The notes under the pieces were generated by a model, which was given only the letters and a program-made list of their open reading frames with translations, did not search any database and was not told the DNA's origin. 29,449 nt of DNA from Crocosphaera chwakensis CCY0110 (GTDB taxonomy: Bacteria > Cyanobacteriota > Cyanobacteriia > Cyanobacteriales > Microcystaceae), in the NCBI RefSeq assembly GCF_000169335.1, contig NZ_AAXW01000054.1:1-29449 (forward strand). The letters are read 5' to 3'. Shown one piece after another: positions 1-8,700 of this stretch (position 1 is the first letter of the stretch; each line of letters starts with the position of its first letter). The position numbers were made by a program, and so were the translations under genes.

Positions 1-1
1 G

Positions 2-64
2 GGGAAGATAGGAGAAAATTCATTAATTCGGGAGTTTCGTCAATGGTTAAATAACAATAAATAG
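2..64 (+). CDS. 3' end of an upstream gene (partial)
   Basis: This frame is open from the window edge to TAG at 62-64 and reads about 20 codons ending in ...REFRQWLNNNK. The charged and aromatic mix looks like a genuine protein C-terminus, but it is too short to assign to a family. Another frame is also open here, from base 1 to the TAA at 52-54, and is less protein-like, so the frame choice is inference. The next gene starts 68 bases downstream on the same strand. Confidence 0.4.
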   Translation, partial: GKIGENSLIREFRQWLNNNK

Positions 65-132
65 ATTGAAGAGAAACCTTCTGACCTAATTATCAGTCAC
101 CAAACAGGAGCGTTCACCAGAAAACAGTAAAA

Positions 133-1791
133 ATGATGATTAACGGGTTTTGGCCTTGGAAGCGACTACGCCAACTAACAAAATTTATCGTGCTATTTAG
201 CTTCTGTTTCCTTCTAACAGTGGCGTGTAACCAACAACCAGACACTACACCCTCTCCCACTGCTACCACAACAGGCGATCGCATTATCATCGGAACCACA
301 GCCCAACCCCGTACCATTGATCCGGCAGATAGTTACGAAATGGCCGGACTTACCATCATTTACAATCTCAGTGATACCCTTTACACCTATGAACTGGGAA
401 CCACTACGTTAACGCCTGAACTAGCCACAGAAATGCCCACCGTCAGCGATGATGGCTTAACTTATACTATTCCCCTAAGAGAAGGAGTTACCTTCCACGA
501 CGATACTCCCTTTAATGCAGAGGCTATGGTTTTTTCATTGGAACGGTTTATTAATAATGGGGGTAAACCCTCCTTCTTATTAGCTGACACCATTGATACT
601 GTAGAAGCCACAGGAGAGTATGAGTTAACCATTACCCTAAAACAACCTTTTTCCGCTTTTCCAGCCCTTCTTGCCTTTCCTGGAGCTTGTGCTGTGTCTC
701 CTCAAGCCTATCAAATAGGAGAAGGTAAGTTTATTCCAGATAATCTGGTAGGAACTGGCCCCTATAAACTCAATAATTTTAGTAGTGATTCGGTACAATT
801 AGACGTTTTTGAGAACTACTGGGGCGAAAAACCCAATAATAAGGGCATTGATGTACAAATTTATCCTACCAACCCGGCTAACCTCTTTAATGCCTTTCGG
901 ACTCAAGCAGTAGATGTCGCTTATCAATCTTTGACCCCGGAACAAGTTCTACAATTACAACAAGAAGCAGATTCAGGCAAAGGACAAGTGATCGAAAATC
1001 CAGGGACGGCTATTTCTTTCATGGCCTTAAATGTGCAGACAGAATTTGTTCAACAGAAACCAGTTCGACAAGCGATCGCTTCTGTAATGGATCGTCAACT
1101 TCTCAATGAACGTATTCTCAAAGGTCAAGGTCAGCCTCTTTATAGTATGATTCCTGTCGCTTTTGATGCGTCTAAACCAGTGTTTCAGGAACGTTATGGG
1201 GATAATGATAAGGAAGCAGCCAAACAACTCCTACAAGAAGCTGGTTTTTCTGCTGATAACCCTGCTACCGTAGAAATTTGGCATTCTTCTGGTTCGGTTA
1301 ATTCTAGTCAAGTTGCTGCTATTCTCAAAAGTTTAGCCGAACGAGACTTAGAAGGAATGTTACAATTTGTTCCTAATAGTATTGCTTCGGCTGCTTTCTT
1401 CAAAAATTTAAGTCAGGGGTTATACCAGTCAATATTATCTAATTGGTATCCAGACTTTTTAGATGCAGATAACTATATTTATCCTTTTCTTTATTGTGCT
1501 AAAGGTTCACCAGAAGAAGGATGTATTGAAGGGGGTTCCCAAAGTCAAGGATCATTTTATTATAATGAACAAGTTAATCAATTAATTGCCCAACAAAGAG
1601 AAGAATCAGACCCTCAACAAAGACAACAAATTTTTGCTGAAATTCAAGAAATTTTGGCCGAAGATGTTCCCTATATCCCTCTTTGGCAGACAAAAGAATA
1701 TGCTTTTGCTCAAAATAATATTGATGGGGTAATCATTAATCCGAGTCAAACCTTTCCCTTCTGGACAATTAATCGTCAGTCTAGCAACTAA
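133..1791 (+). CDS. ABC importer substrate-binding lipoprotein, family 5 (peptide/nickel type)
   Basis: This 552-residue protein fits the extracytoplasmic family-5 solute-binding proteins (DppA/OppA/NikA type), which capture peptides, nickel chelates or similar ligands for an ABC importer. A basic N-terminus and a hydrophobic stretch (about residues 17-31) precede a lipobox, LTVAC, with the acylated cysteine at residue 32. A Pro/Thr-rich linker follows. The family pattern is clear in the early DPADSYEMAG and ...YNLSDTLYTYE segments, the TFHDDTPFNAEAMVFSLER segment, and the GTGPYKL motif near residue 205. Two ATGs (133, 136) are possible starts and no strong ribosome-binding site is visible. 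No permease or ATPase gene is adjacent, so the partner transporter is probably encoded elsewhere. The ligand cannot be read from sequence. Confidence 0.9.
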   Translation: MMINGFWPWKRLRQLTKFIVLFSFCFLLTVACNQQPDTTPSPTATTTGDRIIIGTTAQPRTIDPADSYEMAGLTIIYNLSDTLYTYELGTTTLTPELATEMPTVSDDGLTYTIPLREGVTFHDDTPFNAEAMVFSLERFINNGGKPSFLLADTIDTVEATGEYELTITLKQPFSAFPALLAFPGACAVSPQAYQIGEGKFIPDNLVGTGPYKLNNFSSDSVQLDVFENYWGEKPNNKGIDVQIYPTNPANLFNAFRTQAVDVAYQSLTPEQVLQLQQEADSGKGQVIENPGTAISFMALNVQTEFVQQKPVRQAIASVMDRQLLNERILKGQGQPLYSMIPVAFDASKPVFQERYGDNDKEAAKQLLQEAGFSADNPATVEIWHSSGSVNSSQVAAILKSLAERDLEGMLQFVPNSIASAAFFKNLSQGLYQSILSNWYPDFLDADNYIYPFLYCAKGSPEEGCIEGGSQSQGSFYYNEQVNQLIAQQREESDPQQRQQIFAEIQEILAEDVPYIPLWQTKEYAFAQNNIDGVIINPSQTFPFWTINRQSSN

Positions 1792-1831
1792 TCGTTATGT
1801 TAAGTTTTCAAGTAATCGATAACGATTGGTT
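1786..1831. terminator. Stem-loop at a convergent junction, containing both stop codons
   Basis: The arms 1786-1798 and 1819-1831 can pair over 13 positions (AACTAATCGTTAT with ATAACGATTGGTT), with one G-U wobble on the + strand transcript and a 20-base loop. The stop codons of the two converging genes (1789-1791 on +, 1795-1797 on -) lie in the left arm. Neither side has a U-tract, so this is a candidate bidirectional 3'-end structure and not a textbook intrinsic terminator. Confidence 0.5.
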
Positions 1832-2838
1832 TCAGAGATATATTTACGTCCGAGAATTTCATCAGGAATTTCATCTTGCAACACAAAACGCATATCTGTA
1901 ACAACACGAGGCACACTAATATAATAGCCATGTTCAGAGGGATCAGTAAAACGAGAAATCACCTTAGTACAATCAATTGGATACACATTGCGAGGCAGTT
2001 GTCGAGGTTGAATTGGTCCATCGGTACCGAGACGAGGAGGATTCCCTTTAAAGCGATCGCTGGCCCATAAAGCGAGATCCTCTCGATTAAAGTAGACACT
2101 GGTACGACGGGTGATCCGTGGCAGATCAAACAATTTGTCTTGACGATCAAAAGCATCATCATCTTCGTCAGCGGCCATCATCAGAATTTGATCGAATAGT
2201 CTGGGTAATTGATCGCCAACTTGGTTTTTTAATTCTTGTACGGCGAAGCGTAAGACATAATTACCCATACTATGAGCAAGAAGATGCAGTTTCTGTTGAC
2301 ATCGGGTATCTAAACCATTGATAAAGTCGGCCACTTTGAGAAATGATCTAGCAAAAGCTGGCCCAGAGGCGGCCGCATCTAAGCGATCATTTCGATAAGC
2401 GATCTTATTAGCTGCATTGCGATCGCCTAATAACAATGAACCATCGGAAGGCCAAGAAAATAAACAGATATTCAATTTTAAAGACGGTTGGGGATTACGA
2501 GGATCATTACTGGTTAATACCTGATGGAGTTTCGCTGCTGCTGTTAAACTTTCTCGAAAACTGGTGTTATAACCATGAATGAAGATTAGGGTATCTTCTC
2601 CTTTTTCTCTCATCTCTTGAGACACTTGTTGTAAAATAGTTTGACTCCCTAAAACTGGGGGATCAGCAAAAAGGTTTTCTGGTGCAAGTTGGATTTGATA
2701 TTGAGAAAAATCCTCTCCTGTAACTTCAGCTTGTCCGAAGCGCAAGTTAGCCAGTCCATCGTCACTGAAGTTACTGCCAAAGTCACCATTTTCTTCGTTC
2801 AGGAGATTTCGGTTAGTTCCAAAGTAAATTTTAGTCAT
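1795..2838 (-). CDS. DUF900-type alpha/beta hydrolase
   Basis: This 347-residue protein resembles the DUF900 branch of the alpha/beta hydrolase superfamily, whose members have esterase- or lipase-like folds and mostly unknown substrates. The oxyanion-side strand TLIFIHGYN lies at about residues 83-91. The nucleophile elbow LLAHSMGNY has Ser190 as the likely nucleophile, and an acidic segment MMAADEDDDAF (221-230) follows. A C-terminal SEHGYY (about 301-306) may supply the catalytic histidine. No signal peptide is visible, so a cytoplasmic location is likely. The ATG at 2838 has only a weak AAGAAA upstream. The gene converges on the preceding binding-protein gene with a three-base gap. Its upstream region carries the palindrome at 2928-2998. 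The substrate is unknown. Confidence 0.8.
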   Translation of the reverse strand: MTKIYFGTNRNLLNEENGDFGSNFSDDGLANLRFGQAEVTGEDFSQYQIQLAPENLFADPPVLGSQTILQQVSQEMREKGEDTLIFIHGYNTSFRESLTAAAKLHQVLTSNDPRNPQPSLKLNICLFSWPSDGSLLLGDRNAANKIAYRNDRLDAAASGPAFARSFLKVADFINGLDTRCQQKLHLLAHSMGNYVLRFAVQELKNQVGDQLPRLFDQILMMAADEDDDAFDRQDKLFDLPRITRRTSVYFNREDLALWASDRFKGNPPRLGTDGPIQPRQLPRNVYPIDCTKVISRFTDPSEHGYYISVPRVVTDMRFVLQDEIPDEILGRKYISETNRYRLLENLT

Positions 2839-2927
2839 AACAATTTCTTGTCAAGGTTAATAGTTAAATCGTCCCAATATTTAGACGAATAAGAACCCTA
2901 TGTACACAATTTGTATCTTTTACTCAT

Positions 2928-2998
2928 ATTTTGCACCTTTGATAAAACTAGCTAGTATAGACTTTGATTGCTAAGTTTTCTTATAAGGGGTGCAAGAT
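2928..2998. repeat. 18-bp imperfect palindrome with 35-base loop
   Basis: The arms 2928-2945 and 2981-2998 are complementary over 18 positions with one true mismatch and three positions that can pair as G-U. The core is TTGCACC / GGTGCAA. The element sits between sfsA and the hydrolase gene, 90-160 bases upstream of the hydrolase start. It could be a structured leader, an operator or a remnant of a small non-autonomous transposon. One arm plus adjacent loop sequence has a relative at 9102-9139. Confidence 0.65.
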
Positions 2999-3068
2999 GC
3001 CAGTTTTAATAATTACTTAATTTTTAAAAAAGAAGATTGATAATTAAAAGAATAAAATATAAAAGAGG

Positions 3069-3791
3069 TTAAGATTTCAAATCTGCCAATCCTAAATAAC
3101 GAATTCCTTGGGGCGTAATTTCAAAACGACAAGGTAAAATTTCAACCCCTTTCTTAACAGCTTCTCGAAATAATTTTCCATACTCTGGATCATAATTATC
3201 CCCTGGAGAAAATTGCTGACAATCCCCCCGATTAATAAAATACAACATTATTGGTTGAGCATTCGGTAATAAATCCATTAATTCCCGTAAATGTTTTTGA
3301 CCACGAGTAGTAACAGTATCAGGAAATAGGGCAATTGCATCTTTAGCTAAGGTAGTATTTTTGACTTCTAAATAAATCGGATTTTGCTCCGTTTCATTGG
3401 TTAAAACAAAATCGATTCGACTTTTTTTATCTTTTCCGTAGGGAACTTCTGAACGAACTTTATTATATTTTCCTTTTAAATATGGTAATTTTTCTTGTTC
3501 TAAAATCTGTTTAATGACACGATTAGGTAAAGCCGTATTAATCCCCACCCATGTATTATTTACTTCAATTAATTCCCAACTATAAGCCAATTTGCGCTTA
3601 GGATTATTACTTTTAGAAACATAGACTCGACTCTCTGCATCACACACCCCGATCATCGGCCCCGTATTAGCACAATGTGCCGTAATCATTTCCCCTGATT
3701 CTAACTCTATATCCGCTAAAAAACGTTTATACCGTCGTTTAAGAATACCAGGAATTAAGGGGGGATACGTATAAATAAAATCAGTGTCCAT
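3069..3791 (-). CDS. sfsA: SfsA family DNA-binding / nuclease-fold protein
   Basis: This is a full-length SfsA homologue of 240 residues, the usual size. The family combines an N-terminal OB-like region with a PD-(D/E)XK nuclease fold. It was first linked to sugar fermentation (mal gene stimulation) in E. coli, and its physiological role is still vague. Visible motifs are RRYKRFLADIEL (19-30), AHCANTGPM (38-46), the nuclease-core SRIDFVL (124-130) and YLEVKNTTL (140-148), with Asp127, Glu142 and Lys144 as likely metal and catalytic residues, and FPDTVTTRGQKHL further on. The ATG at 3791 lies 14 bases after the proC stop, which suggests co-transcription. No Shine-Dalgarno sequence is visible. 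Confidence 0.93.
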   Translation of the reverse strand: MDTDFIYTYPPLIPGILKRRYKRFLADIELESGEMITAHCANTGPMIGVCDAESRVYVSKSNNPKRKLAYSWELIEVNNTWVGINTALPNRVIKQILEQEKLPYLKGKYNKVRSEVPYGKDKKSRIDFVLTNETEQNPIYLEVKNTTLAKDAIALFPDTVTTRGQKHLRELMDLLPNAQPIMLYFINRGDCQQFSPGDNYDPEYGKLFREAVKKGVEILPCRFEITPQGIRYLGLADLKS

Positions 3792-3805
3792 GATTTAGTT
3801 ATTAG

Positions 3806-4612
3806 TTATTTTCCCAACTCTTGCGATCGCCGATAAGCTGTTTTGACGGCTTCGATCACCGCAGAACGAAAGCCTTTTTCTTCTAACTTGGCTACTCCTG
3901 CAATGGTAGTTCCCCCTGGACTGGTGACATTATCTTTTAACTGACCGGGGTGCAACCCTGTTTCTTTCATTAACGTAGCAGTGCCTAGAACCGTCTGTAC
4001 AGCGAGTTTAGTCGCGATCGCCCTTGGTAAGCCAGAAGCCACGCCACCATCGGATAAGGCTTCAATCATCAAGGCGACGAACGCAGGGCCTGATCCTGAT
4101 AACCCGGTGACCCCATCCATCAACGATTCAGGAACTTCTACCACTTCCCCCACTGCCTCAAAGATAGAAGTAGCTAGAGTCACATGGGACGGTTTAACCT
4201 GAGTCCCGGCTGCGATCGCTGTCATTCCTGTTCCCACCGTAGCAGGAGTATTAGGCATGACTCGAATAACAGGAAAGTTCGGAAATGCGTTTTCCAAACG
4301 GTTTAAGGGGATTCCCGCTAAAATAGACAGAATTAAAGGATAATTGTCCACTGAGTCTAAACTTAACTGAGAGGTCACCTTATCCAAAATTTGAGGTTTA
4401 ACAGCTAATAATAGGGCTTCTGTGGCTTGTAAGATGTCTTGGTTATGGTCAGTAACACCAACTCCATAGGTTTGAGCTAAAAAGATCCTTCTTGAGCTTT
4501 GGGGTTCACTGACTAATAGGGTATTCGCGTTATAAAGTTGCGATGCTAAAAGACGGGTGAGTATTGCTTCTGCCATCACTCCGCCTCCAATGATACCTAG
4601 TCTAATAGACAC
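3806..4612 (-). CDS. proC: Pyrroline-5-carboxylate reductase
   Basis: ProC catalyses the NAD(P)H-dependent reduction of 1-pyrroline-5-carboxylate to L-proline, the last step of proline synthesis, in the cytoplasm. The 268-residue length is typical. The N-terminal Rossmann motif LGIIGGGVMAEA is at 5-16, and VMPNTPATVGTGMTA is at 118-132. The C-terminal dimerisation and active-site region includes GSGPAFVALMIEALSDGG (173-190) and TSPGGTTIAGV (230-240). The predicted start is GTG at 4612, because no in-frame ATG precedes the Rossmann strand. It lies between sepF (109 bases upstream) and sfsA (14 bases downstream). Confidence 0.97.
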   Translation of the reverse strand: MSIRLGIIGGGVMAEAILTRLLASQLYNANTLLVSEPQSSRRIFLAQTYGVGVTDHNQDILQATEALLLAVKPQILDKVTSQLSLDSVDNYPLILSILAGIPLNRLENAFPNFPVIRVMPNTPATVGTGMTAIAAGTQVKPSHVTLATSIFEAVGEVVEVPESLMDGVTGLSGSGPAFVALMIEALSDGGVASGLPRAIATKLAVQTVLGTATLMKETGLHPGQLKDNVTSPGGTTIAGVAKLEEKGFRSAVIEAVKTAYRRSQELGK

Positions 4613-4721
4613 AAGTTTTCAATGGTAAAGTTGTCAACAAGAAAGACTAAGCTTCCCTCAGAGCAGCGATTATCATTTGCTGATTGCTTAATGACTGTTA
4701 ACGAGAAGCTTGACTCGAAAA

Positions 4722-5309
4722 TTACTGAACTAAACGATTCACCTCTGCGCCCCAGTTAGCTACAGGAGAGGGATTACGAGAAGGATTTACAGGGATTTCA
4801 GGAACGTCATGAACGGTACCAGAAAGGTTACTAACTTTGACACAGTTAGGCGTAAAAAGAAAGATACTTTCCCCGATACGTTCTTGATGGCCATCAATAG
4901 CGTAGGTTCCTCCAGCCACAAAATCAACAGCCCGTTGTGCTTCTTCTGGTTCCATAACATTAAGATTGAGAACCACAGATTTACGCTCACGAAGGGTTTG
5001 AATGACTTGAGGCATTTCGTCAAAGGAATGAGGTTCTACCACAACCACTTCAGCAATATTATTAATTCCAGGCATAGGGACAACATTACCTTTATTGTTT
5101 CTCATGTTCAGTTCTGTATTGATATTTGATCCCATAGGTTTTGCCCAGGGACGGGGTTCAACTTCTGGTTGAGCGGAAGCGTTTATTTCTGGTTCTTCCA
5201 TCTCGTAGTCTGAGTTGCCATCAATTTCAACATAGTTAGGGTCATCGTATTCGATATCGTCTTCTATTGGTTCGGTAATGGCCCAGCGTTTTAGTTTATC
5301 TAAAATCAT
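4722..5309 (-). CDS. sepF: Cell division protein SepF
   Basis: SepF anchors FtsZ to the membrane and bundles its filaments; in cyanobacteria (Cdv2/YlmF) it is needed for normal division. The 195-residue protein begins with the short amphipathic segment MILDKLKRWA that would insert in the membrane. An acidic, Pro-rich linker covers about residues 14-80. The SepF core runs from about 86 to 160, with AEVVVVEPHSFDEMPQVI, VVLNLNVMEPEEAQRAVDFV, GGTYAIDGHQERIGESIFLF and a closing CVKVS. It is the first gene of a sepF-proC-sfsA series. The sepF-proC neighbourhood recurs in cyanobacteria as I recall it. Confidence 0.95.
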   Translation of the reverse strand: MILDKLKRWAITEPIEDDIEYDDPNYVEIDGNSDYEMEEPEINASAQPEVEPRPWAKPMGSNINTELNMRNNKGNVVPMPGINNIAEVVVVEPHSFDEMPQVIQTLRERKSVVLNLNVMEPEEAQRAVDFVAGGTYAIDGHQERIGESIFLFTPNCVKVSNLSGTVHDVPEIPVNPSRNPSPVANWGAEVNRLVQ

Positions 5310-5647
5310 CTTGACATCTCACTGATTTACAAAGCGTTTTTAAGGAGAGGGGATCTGATACTAGATAGCTTTTTTAGCTTCTTATCTTAATAAAATTGTG
5401 GGAAAAATACATCCCATCTTTTGCTGTCTTTTTCCCAGATCACTATAAGGTATAGGGTTATGGCTACTTTATAAAAAAGTTAACCTTTTTTTTCAGGGTT
5501 TTTGCAGCTTTCTCATCTAGTCGTTACTTCGTTGCTAGATGTTCCCAGAAAAATAATCTTATTCTTTGCATAAAAATATCTCTATGATTACCTGCGGGAT
5601 AAGTTAGGGGTTCGGAGTTATTTTTTTTGAAAGGATTTGAACAGGGA

Positions 5648-5663
5648 GTAGGGTGTAGGGTGT
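5648..5663. repeat. Short tandem heptamer GTAGGGT
   Basis: GTAGGGT occurs twice in direct succession (5648-5654 and 5655-5661), followed by GT and preceded by a similar GGGA tract. Short degenerate heptamers of this kind are common in cyanobacterial intergenic DNA. Only two units are present, so it could be chance. Confidence 0.4.
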
Positions 5664-5711
5664 CCAATAGTATATACTTGAGAACCAAGTTTATTATTAA
5701 TTTTACTGTGG

Positions 5712-5731
5712 GGGTCAACAGTCCTTGACCC
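5712..5731 (-). terminator. Hairpin downstream of the second binding-protein gene
   Basis: GGGTCAA (5712-5718) and TTGACCC (5725-5731) form a perfect 7-bp stem with a 6-base loop, about 30 bases past the stop codon of the minus-strand binding-protein gene. No U-tract follows on the minus strand, so terminator activity is only suggested. Confidence 0.4.
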
Positions 5732-5759
5732 TATGCTACCCTTATCTGCTGATAAATTG

Positions 5760-7529
5760 TTAAGGTTGTTGTTCACTAATATCCTTAACTGAGAGTTTTT
5801 CTATGTTCCAAAAAGCACCCCCCAAAGCTGAATATTTAATCCCCTCAAAACGATTTTTAACCGCAGCTAACGAGTAGGGATTAACTAAATAAATAAACGG
5901 CAAATATTCTGATACTAATACTTGTGCTTCGTTGTAGATTTCTTTACGTTTATCCATGTCTAATTCTTGAGAACCAGCAATATATAACTGCTCAATTTCT
6001 TTTTCCCAATCTGACACTACTCTTCCAGTAATCGGTTTCATTCCAGGTTGAGGTTTTTGGTTAAACATATGTAAATTACCATCGGTGTACCAAAGATTAG
6101 GAGAATGGGGTTCATTTCCTCCTGTAAATCCAATAATATGCGCCTCCCAATCTAGAGAGTTACTGAGTTTATCTACCAAAACATTAAACGCTAAAGGACT
6201 GAAATTAACCTGCATTCCTAGTTTACCTAAATCCTCTTTAATTTGCGCTCCCATCGCTTCCCTAATTTTGTTTCCTGCATTGGTAATTAAATTAAATTCA
6301 ACTTCATTTCCTTGACTATCTAATAACTGCCCTTGTGAATTATAGGTAAACCCTGCTTGTAATAATAATTCTTTGGCTTTTTCGGGATTATAATCATACC
6401 CTTCTACAGATTGATTATAATAGGGAGATTGCACAGAAACTTGTGTATTTTGAGGACTTCCTAAACCACGATAAATATTATTGATAATTCGAGGTCTATC
6501 AATTCCATAGGCAACCGCTTTCCGAAAATTTACATCGTTAAACCATTCAGATTTAATGGGATCAACTAAAGGCTGACCGTCTCGTTTACCTTTATTTTGA
6601 TTAAAAGAAATAAACACAGTTCCATAGGCTGCACCCCCGTTATAAATGGTAAAATCGCCTCGATCTTCTTCTCTTTTTAACAAAGAAAAATATTCAGGAC
6701 TTACGCTAATAGAGTCTAAACTTCCTGAGCGAAACTGTAACAACGAAGTATCTGTTGATTCTACAATAGCCCAGATAACTGTCTCAATATTGGGCAACTC
6801 ATTTCCTTGTTCATTTTCTTTCCAATAATAAGGATTTTTTTCAAATATAACTCGTTGACTGGTGACATATTCTTTGAGTTGATAGGGACCATTCACAATA
6901 ATATTTTCTGGTGGGGTATCTGTTCCCCACGTTGATAGAAATTTCGGATTTCCTTCAGCATCAGTTTCTTGAATAGTTGTTCGCAAAATATGAGCTGGTA
7001 AAATGGGAACAGTGGCATTATCTAAAAAAGGCGCAAACGGTTCTGTTATTTTGAATTCAATTCGTCGATCATCTAACTTTCTAATAGTAGGGAAATCCCC
7101 ATTACTGCCTACCCGAAAACTATCCCTATAATTGTTAGGAATTTTCTCATTTAGATATAAATCATTGTAAGAAAAAACCACATCCTCTGCTGTTAAAGGT
7201 TTACCATCTGACCATTTTAATCCGTCTCTTAAAGTAAAAGTAATAGTTAACTTATCATCGGAAATATCCCAAGATTCTGCTAATGCTGGTTCTTTTTCTG
7301 CTGTTAAAGGATTTTCTGTAATTAACCCTTCATAGGTTAACCCAAAAATATTAGGAGACTCTTGAGATAACACAGCATTAAAGGTTTTGGGATCGCTTAA
7401 AATGGATAAAACCACTCGATTATCATCTGCTGGTGAAGCACAAGCGGTTATCGTTAAAATAGAAAACCCCAATAAAATTAGGGTTAAAATTTGTCTATAA
7501 ATTGTTTTAATTTTGTTCAAATATTTCAT
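5760..7529 (-). CDS. ABC importer substrate-binding lipoprotein, family 5 (second copy type)
   Basis: This 589-residue family-5 solute-binding protein (DppA/OppA type) is distinct from the one at 133-1791. The lipoprotein signal is a hydrophobic run at about 13-28, with lipobox LTITAC and acylated Cys30. Family features include LRDGLKWSDGKPLTAEDVVFSY in the first lobe, the VNGPYQLKEY segment, and FRKAVAYGIDRPRII. It lies 79 bases downstream of a DppB-type permease on the same strand, so the two probably form one transporter unit. The DppC-type permease and the ATPases are missing from the neighbourhood. The start is ATG at 7529 with no clear Shine-Dalgarno. The ligand is unknown; short peptides are the default guess. 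Confidence 0.92.
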   Translation of the reverse strand: MKYLNKIKTIYRQILTLILLGFSILTITACASPADDNRVVLSILSDPKTFNAVLSQESPNIFGLTYEGLITENPLTAEKEPALAESWDISDDKLTITFTLRDGLKWSDGKPLTAEDVVFSYNDLYLNEKIPNNYRDSFRVGSNGDFPTIRKLDDRRIEFKITEPFAPFLDNATVPILPAHILRTTIQETDAEGNPKFLSTWGTDTPPENIIVNGPYQLKEYVTSQRVIFEKNPYYWKENEQGNELPNIETVIWAIVESTDTSLLQFRSGSLDSISVSPEYFSLLKREEDRGDFTIYNGGAAYGTVFISFNQNKGKRDGQPLVDPIKSEWFNDVNFRKAVAYGIDRPRIINNIYRGLGSPQNTQVSVQSPYYNQSVEGYDYNPEKAKELLLQAGFTYNSQGQLLDSQGNEVEFNLITNAGNKIREAMGAQIKEDLGKLGMQVNFSPLAFNVLVDKLSNSLDWEAHIIGFTGGNEPHSPNLWYTDGNLHMFNQKPQPGMKPITGRVVSDWEKEIEQLYIAGSQELDMDKRKEIYNEAQVLVSEYLPFIYLVNPYSLAAVKNRFEGIKYSALGGAFWNIEKLSVKDISEQQP

Positions 7530-7608
7530 GATTTAAAAGTAATTTTGTATATATGTTAGTATTTATCAATTTTAAAGTATTACTCTCCCCTTCTGCTTCC
7601 TACCTCCA

Positions 7609-8634
7609 TTAATAACGAATACGAGGATCAATGTAAGCGTTAATTAAATCAATTAAAATACTGACCACCACTACAATAGCCCCAAAAAAGACCATAATCC
7701 CTTGTACCGTAGGATAGTCCCTCACTGCGATCGCCTCATACAATCGGTTTCCTAACCCTGGCCAGGAAAAGGTCACTTCTGTTAACACTGCACCTCCTAA
7801 TAAGGCTGCAAATGTCAACCCTAAGACGGTTATAACAGGGATGAGAGCGTTCTTAAGGGCATGGGATAGTAAAATTTTCCTTTCGGGGATACCTCTTGCT
7901 CTAGCAGCTTCTACGTAGTCCGCTTGTAACGTTTGTCTTAAATTAACCCTTACCATGCGCTCAAAAATACCACTCAATAATAGACCCAAAGTAAAACAAG
8001 GTAAAATTAGGTAATAAACTGCGGTAAAAAATTGCCCCAAATTACCACTAAAAAGGCTATCAAGGGTATAGATACCAGTCCAACCAGTAGGAGGAGTTTG
8101 ATTAAGGGGAAAACGGGTTCCTAGAGGAAACCAGCGCAACTGCACAGCAAAAATTAACTGAAATAACATCCCTACCCAAAATATGGGCAAAGAATAAGTA
8201 ATAATGCCAAACAGCCGTCCACTCACATCTACAGAGGTATTAGGGCGAGACGCTGATAAAATACCGATAGTCACCCCAATAGCGATCGCTATCACCATAC
8301 TATAAAATGTCAATTCCGCCGTTGCCGGAAAATGCTGGCTGATAACCTCCCAAACCGGCTGACCTTGACTCGTAATAGAACTTCCTAGGTTAAAACTGAG
8401 CAGTTGCCCCAGATAAGCGGAATATTGTAACCATAGAGGTTTATTTAGTCCTAAACTCTCCCTTAAGGCTTCTTTAGTCGCTTCTGGCGCGCGATTTCCC
8501 AAAATAGCATCCGCCGGATCTCCAGGGGTTGCCCGTAATAGTAAGAAAACCAAAGTCACAATGGTCCATACCATCAGAGGAGCAAGAAGAAGACGAGCTA
8601 CTATATAATACTGTATCGCTTTAGAACGGGACAT
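7609..8634 (-). CDS. ABC transporter permease, DppB/OppB type
   Basis: This integral inner-membrane subunit belongs to a peptide/nickel-type ABC importer and is about 341 residues long, normal for DppB. About six hydrophobic segments are visible, starting with LLLAPLMVWTIVTLVFLLL. The periplasmic DPADAILGNRAPEATKEALRE-like region after the first helix is typical of the family. The cytoplasmic EAA loop reads EAARARGIPERKILLSHALK and contacts the ATPase. The C-terminus ends DPRIRY, as in other DppB proteins. I chose ATG at 8634; a TTG three codons upstream (8643) is also open. It is encoded just before the binding-protein gene at 5760-7529 and may be co-transcribed with the small gene at 8701-8985. 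Confidence 0.93.
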   Translation of the reverse strand: MSRSKAIQYYIVARLLLAPLMVWTIVTLVFLLLRATPGDPADAILGNRAPEATKEALRESLGLNKPLWLQYSAYLGQLLSFNLGSSITSQGQPVWEVISQHFPATAELTFYSMVIAIAIGVTIGILSASRPNTSVDVSGRLFGIITYSLPIFWVGMLFQLIFAVQLRWFPLGTRFPLNQTPPTGWTGIYTLDSLFSGNLGQFFTAVYYLILPCFTLGLLLSGIFERMVRVNLRQTLQADYVEAARARGIPERKILLSHALKNALIPVITVLGLTFAALLGGAVLTEVTFSWPGLGNRLYEAIAVRDYPTVQGIMVFFGAIVVVVSILIDLINAYIDPRIRY

Positions 8635-8700
8635 TATCGACAATGATGTAAGAGTTACATTATTATTAGCTTTAGAGGTGACAATTGGTCAACCTATCTT

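Larger units (their letters stand above)
5310..5759. other. 450-bp non-coding region between sepF and a binding-protein gene
   Basis: No convincing gene is seen here. The part next to 5309 should hold the sepF promoter. Visible structures are an inverted repeat CATCTAG/CTAGATG (5514-5520 and 5535-5541, 14-base loop), several T-runs (for example 5485-5493 and 5622-5629), a short GTAGGGT tandem repeat near 5648, and a hairpin at 5712-5731 just downstream of the binding-protein gene. A minus-strand open frame at 5524-5718 has low-complexity content and overlaps the tandem repeat; I do not regard it as a gene. Confidence 0.6.

Noticed and set aside
4649..4711. AAGCTTC/GAAGCTT inverted repeat between sepF and proC
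   Set aside because: A 7-bp stem with a 49-base loop is weak, and chance occurrence is likely.
5524..5718. 64-codon minus-strand open frame in the sepF upstream region
   Set aside because: Its sequence comes partly from the GTAGGGT tandem repeat and T-runs, it has no ribosome-binding site and no protein-like pattern.
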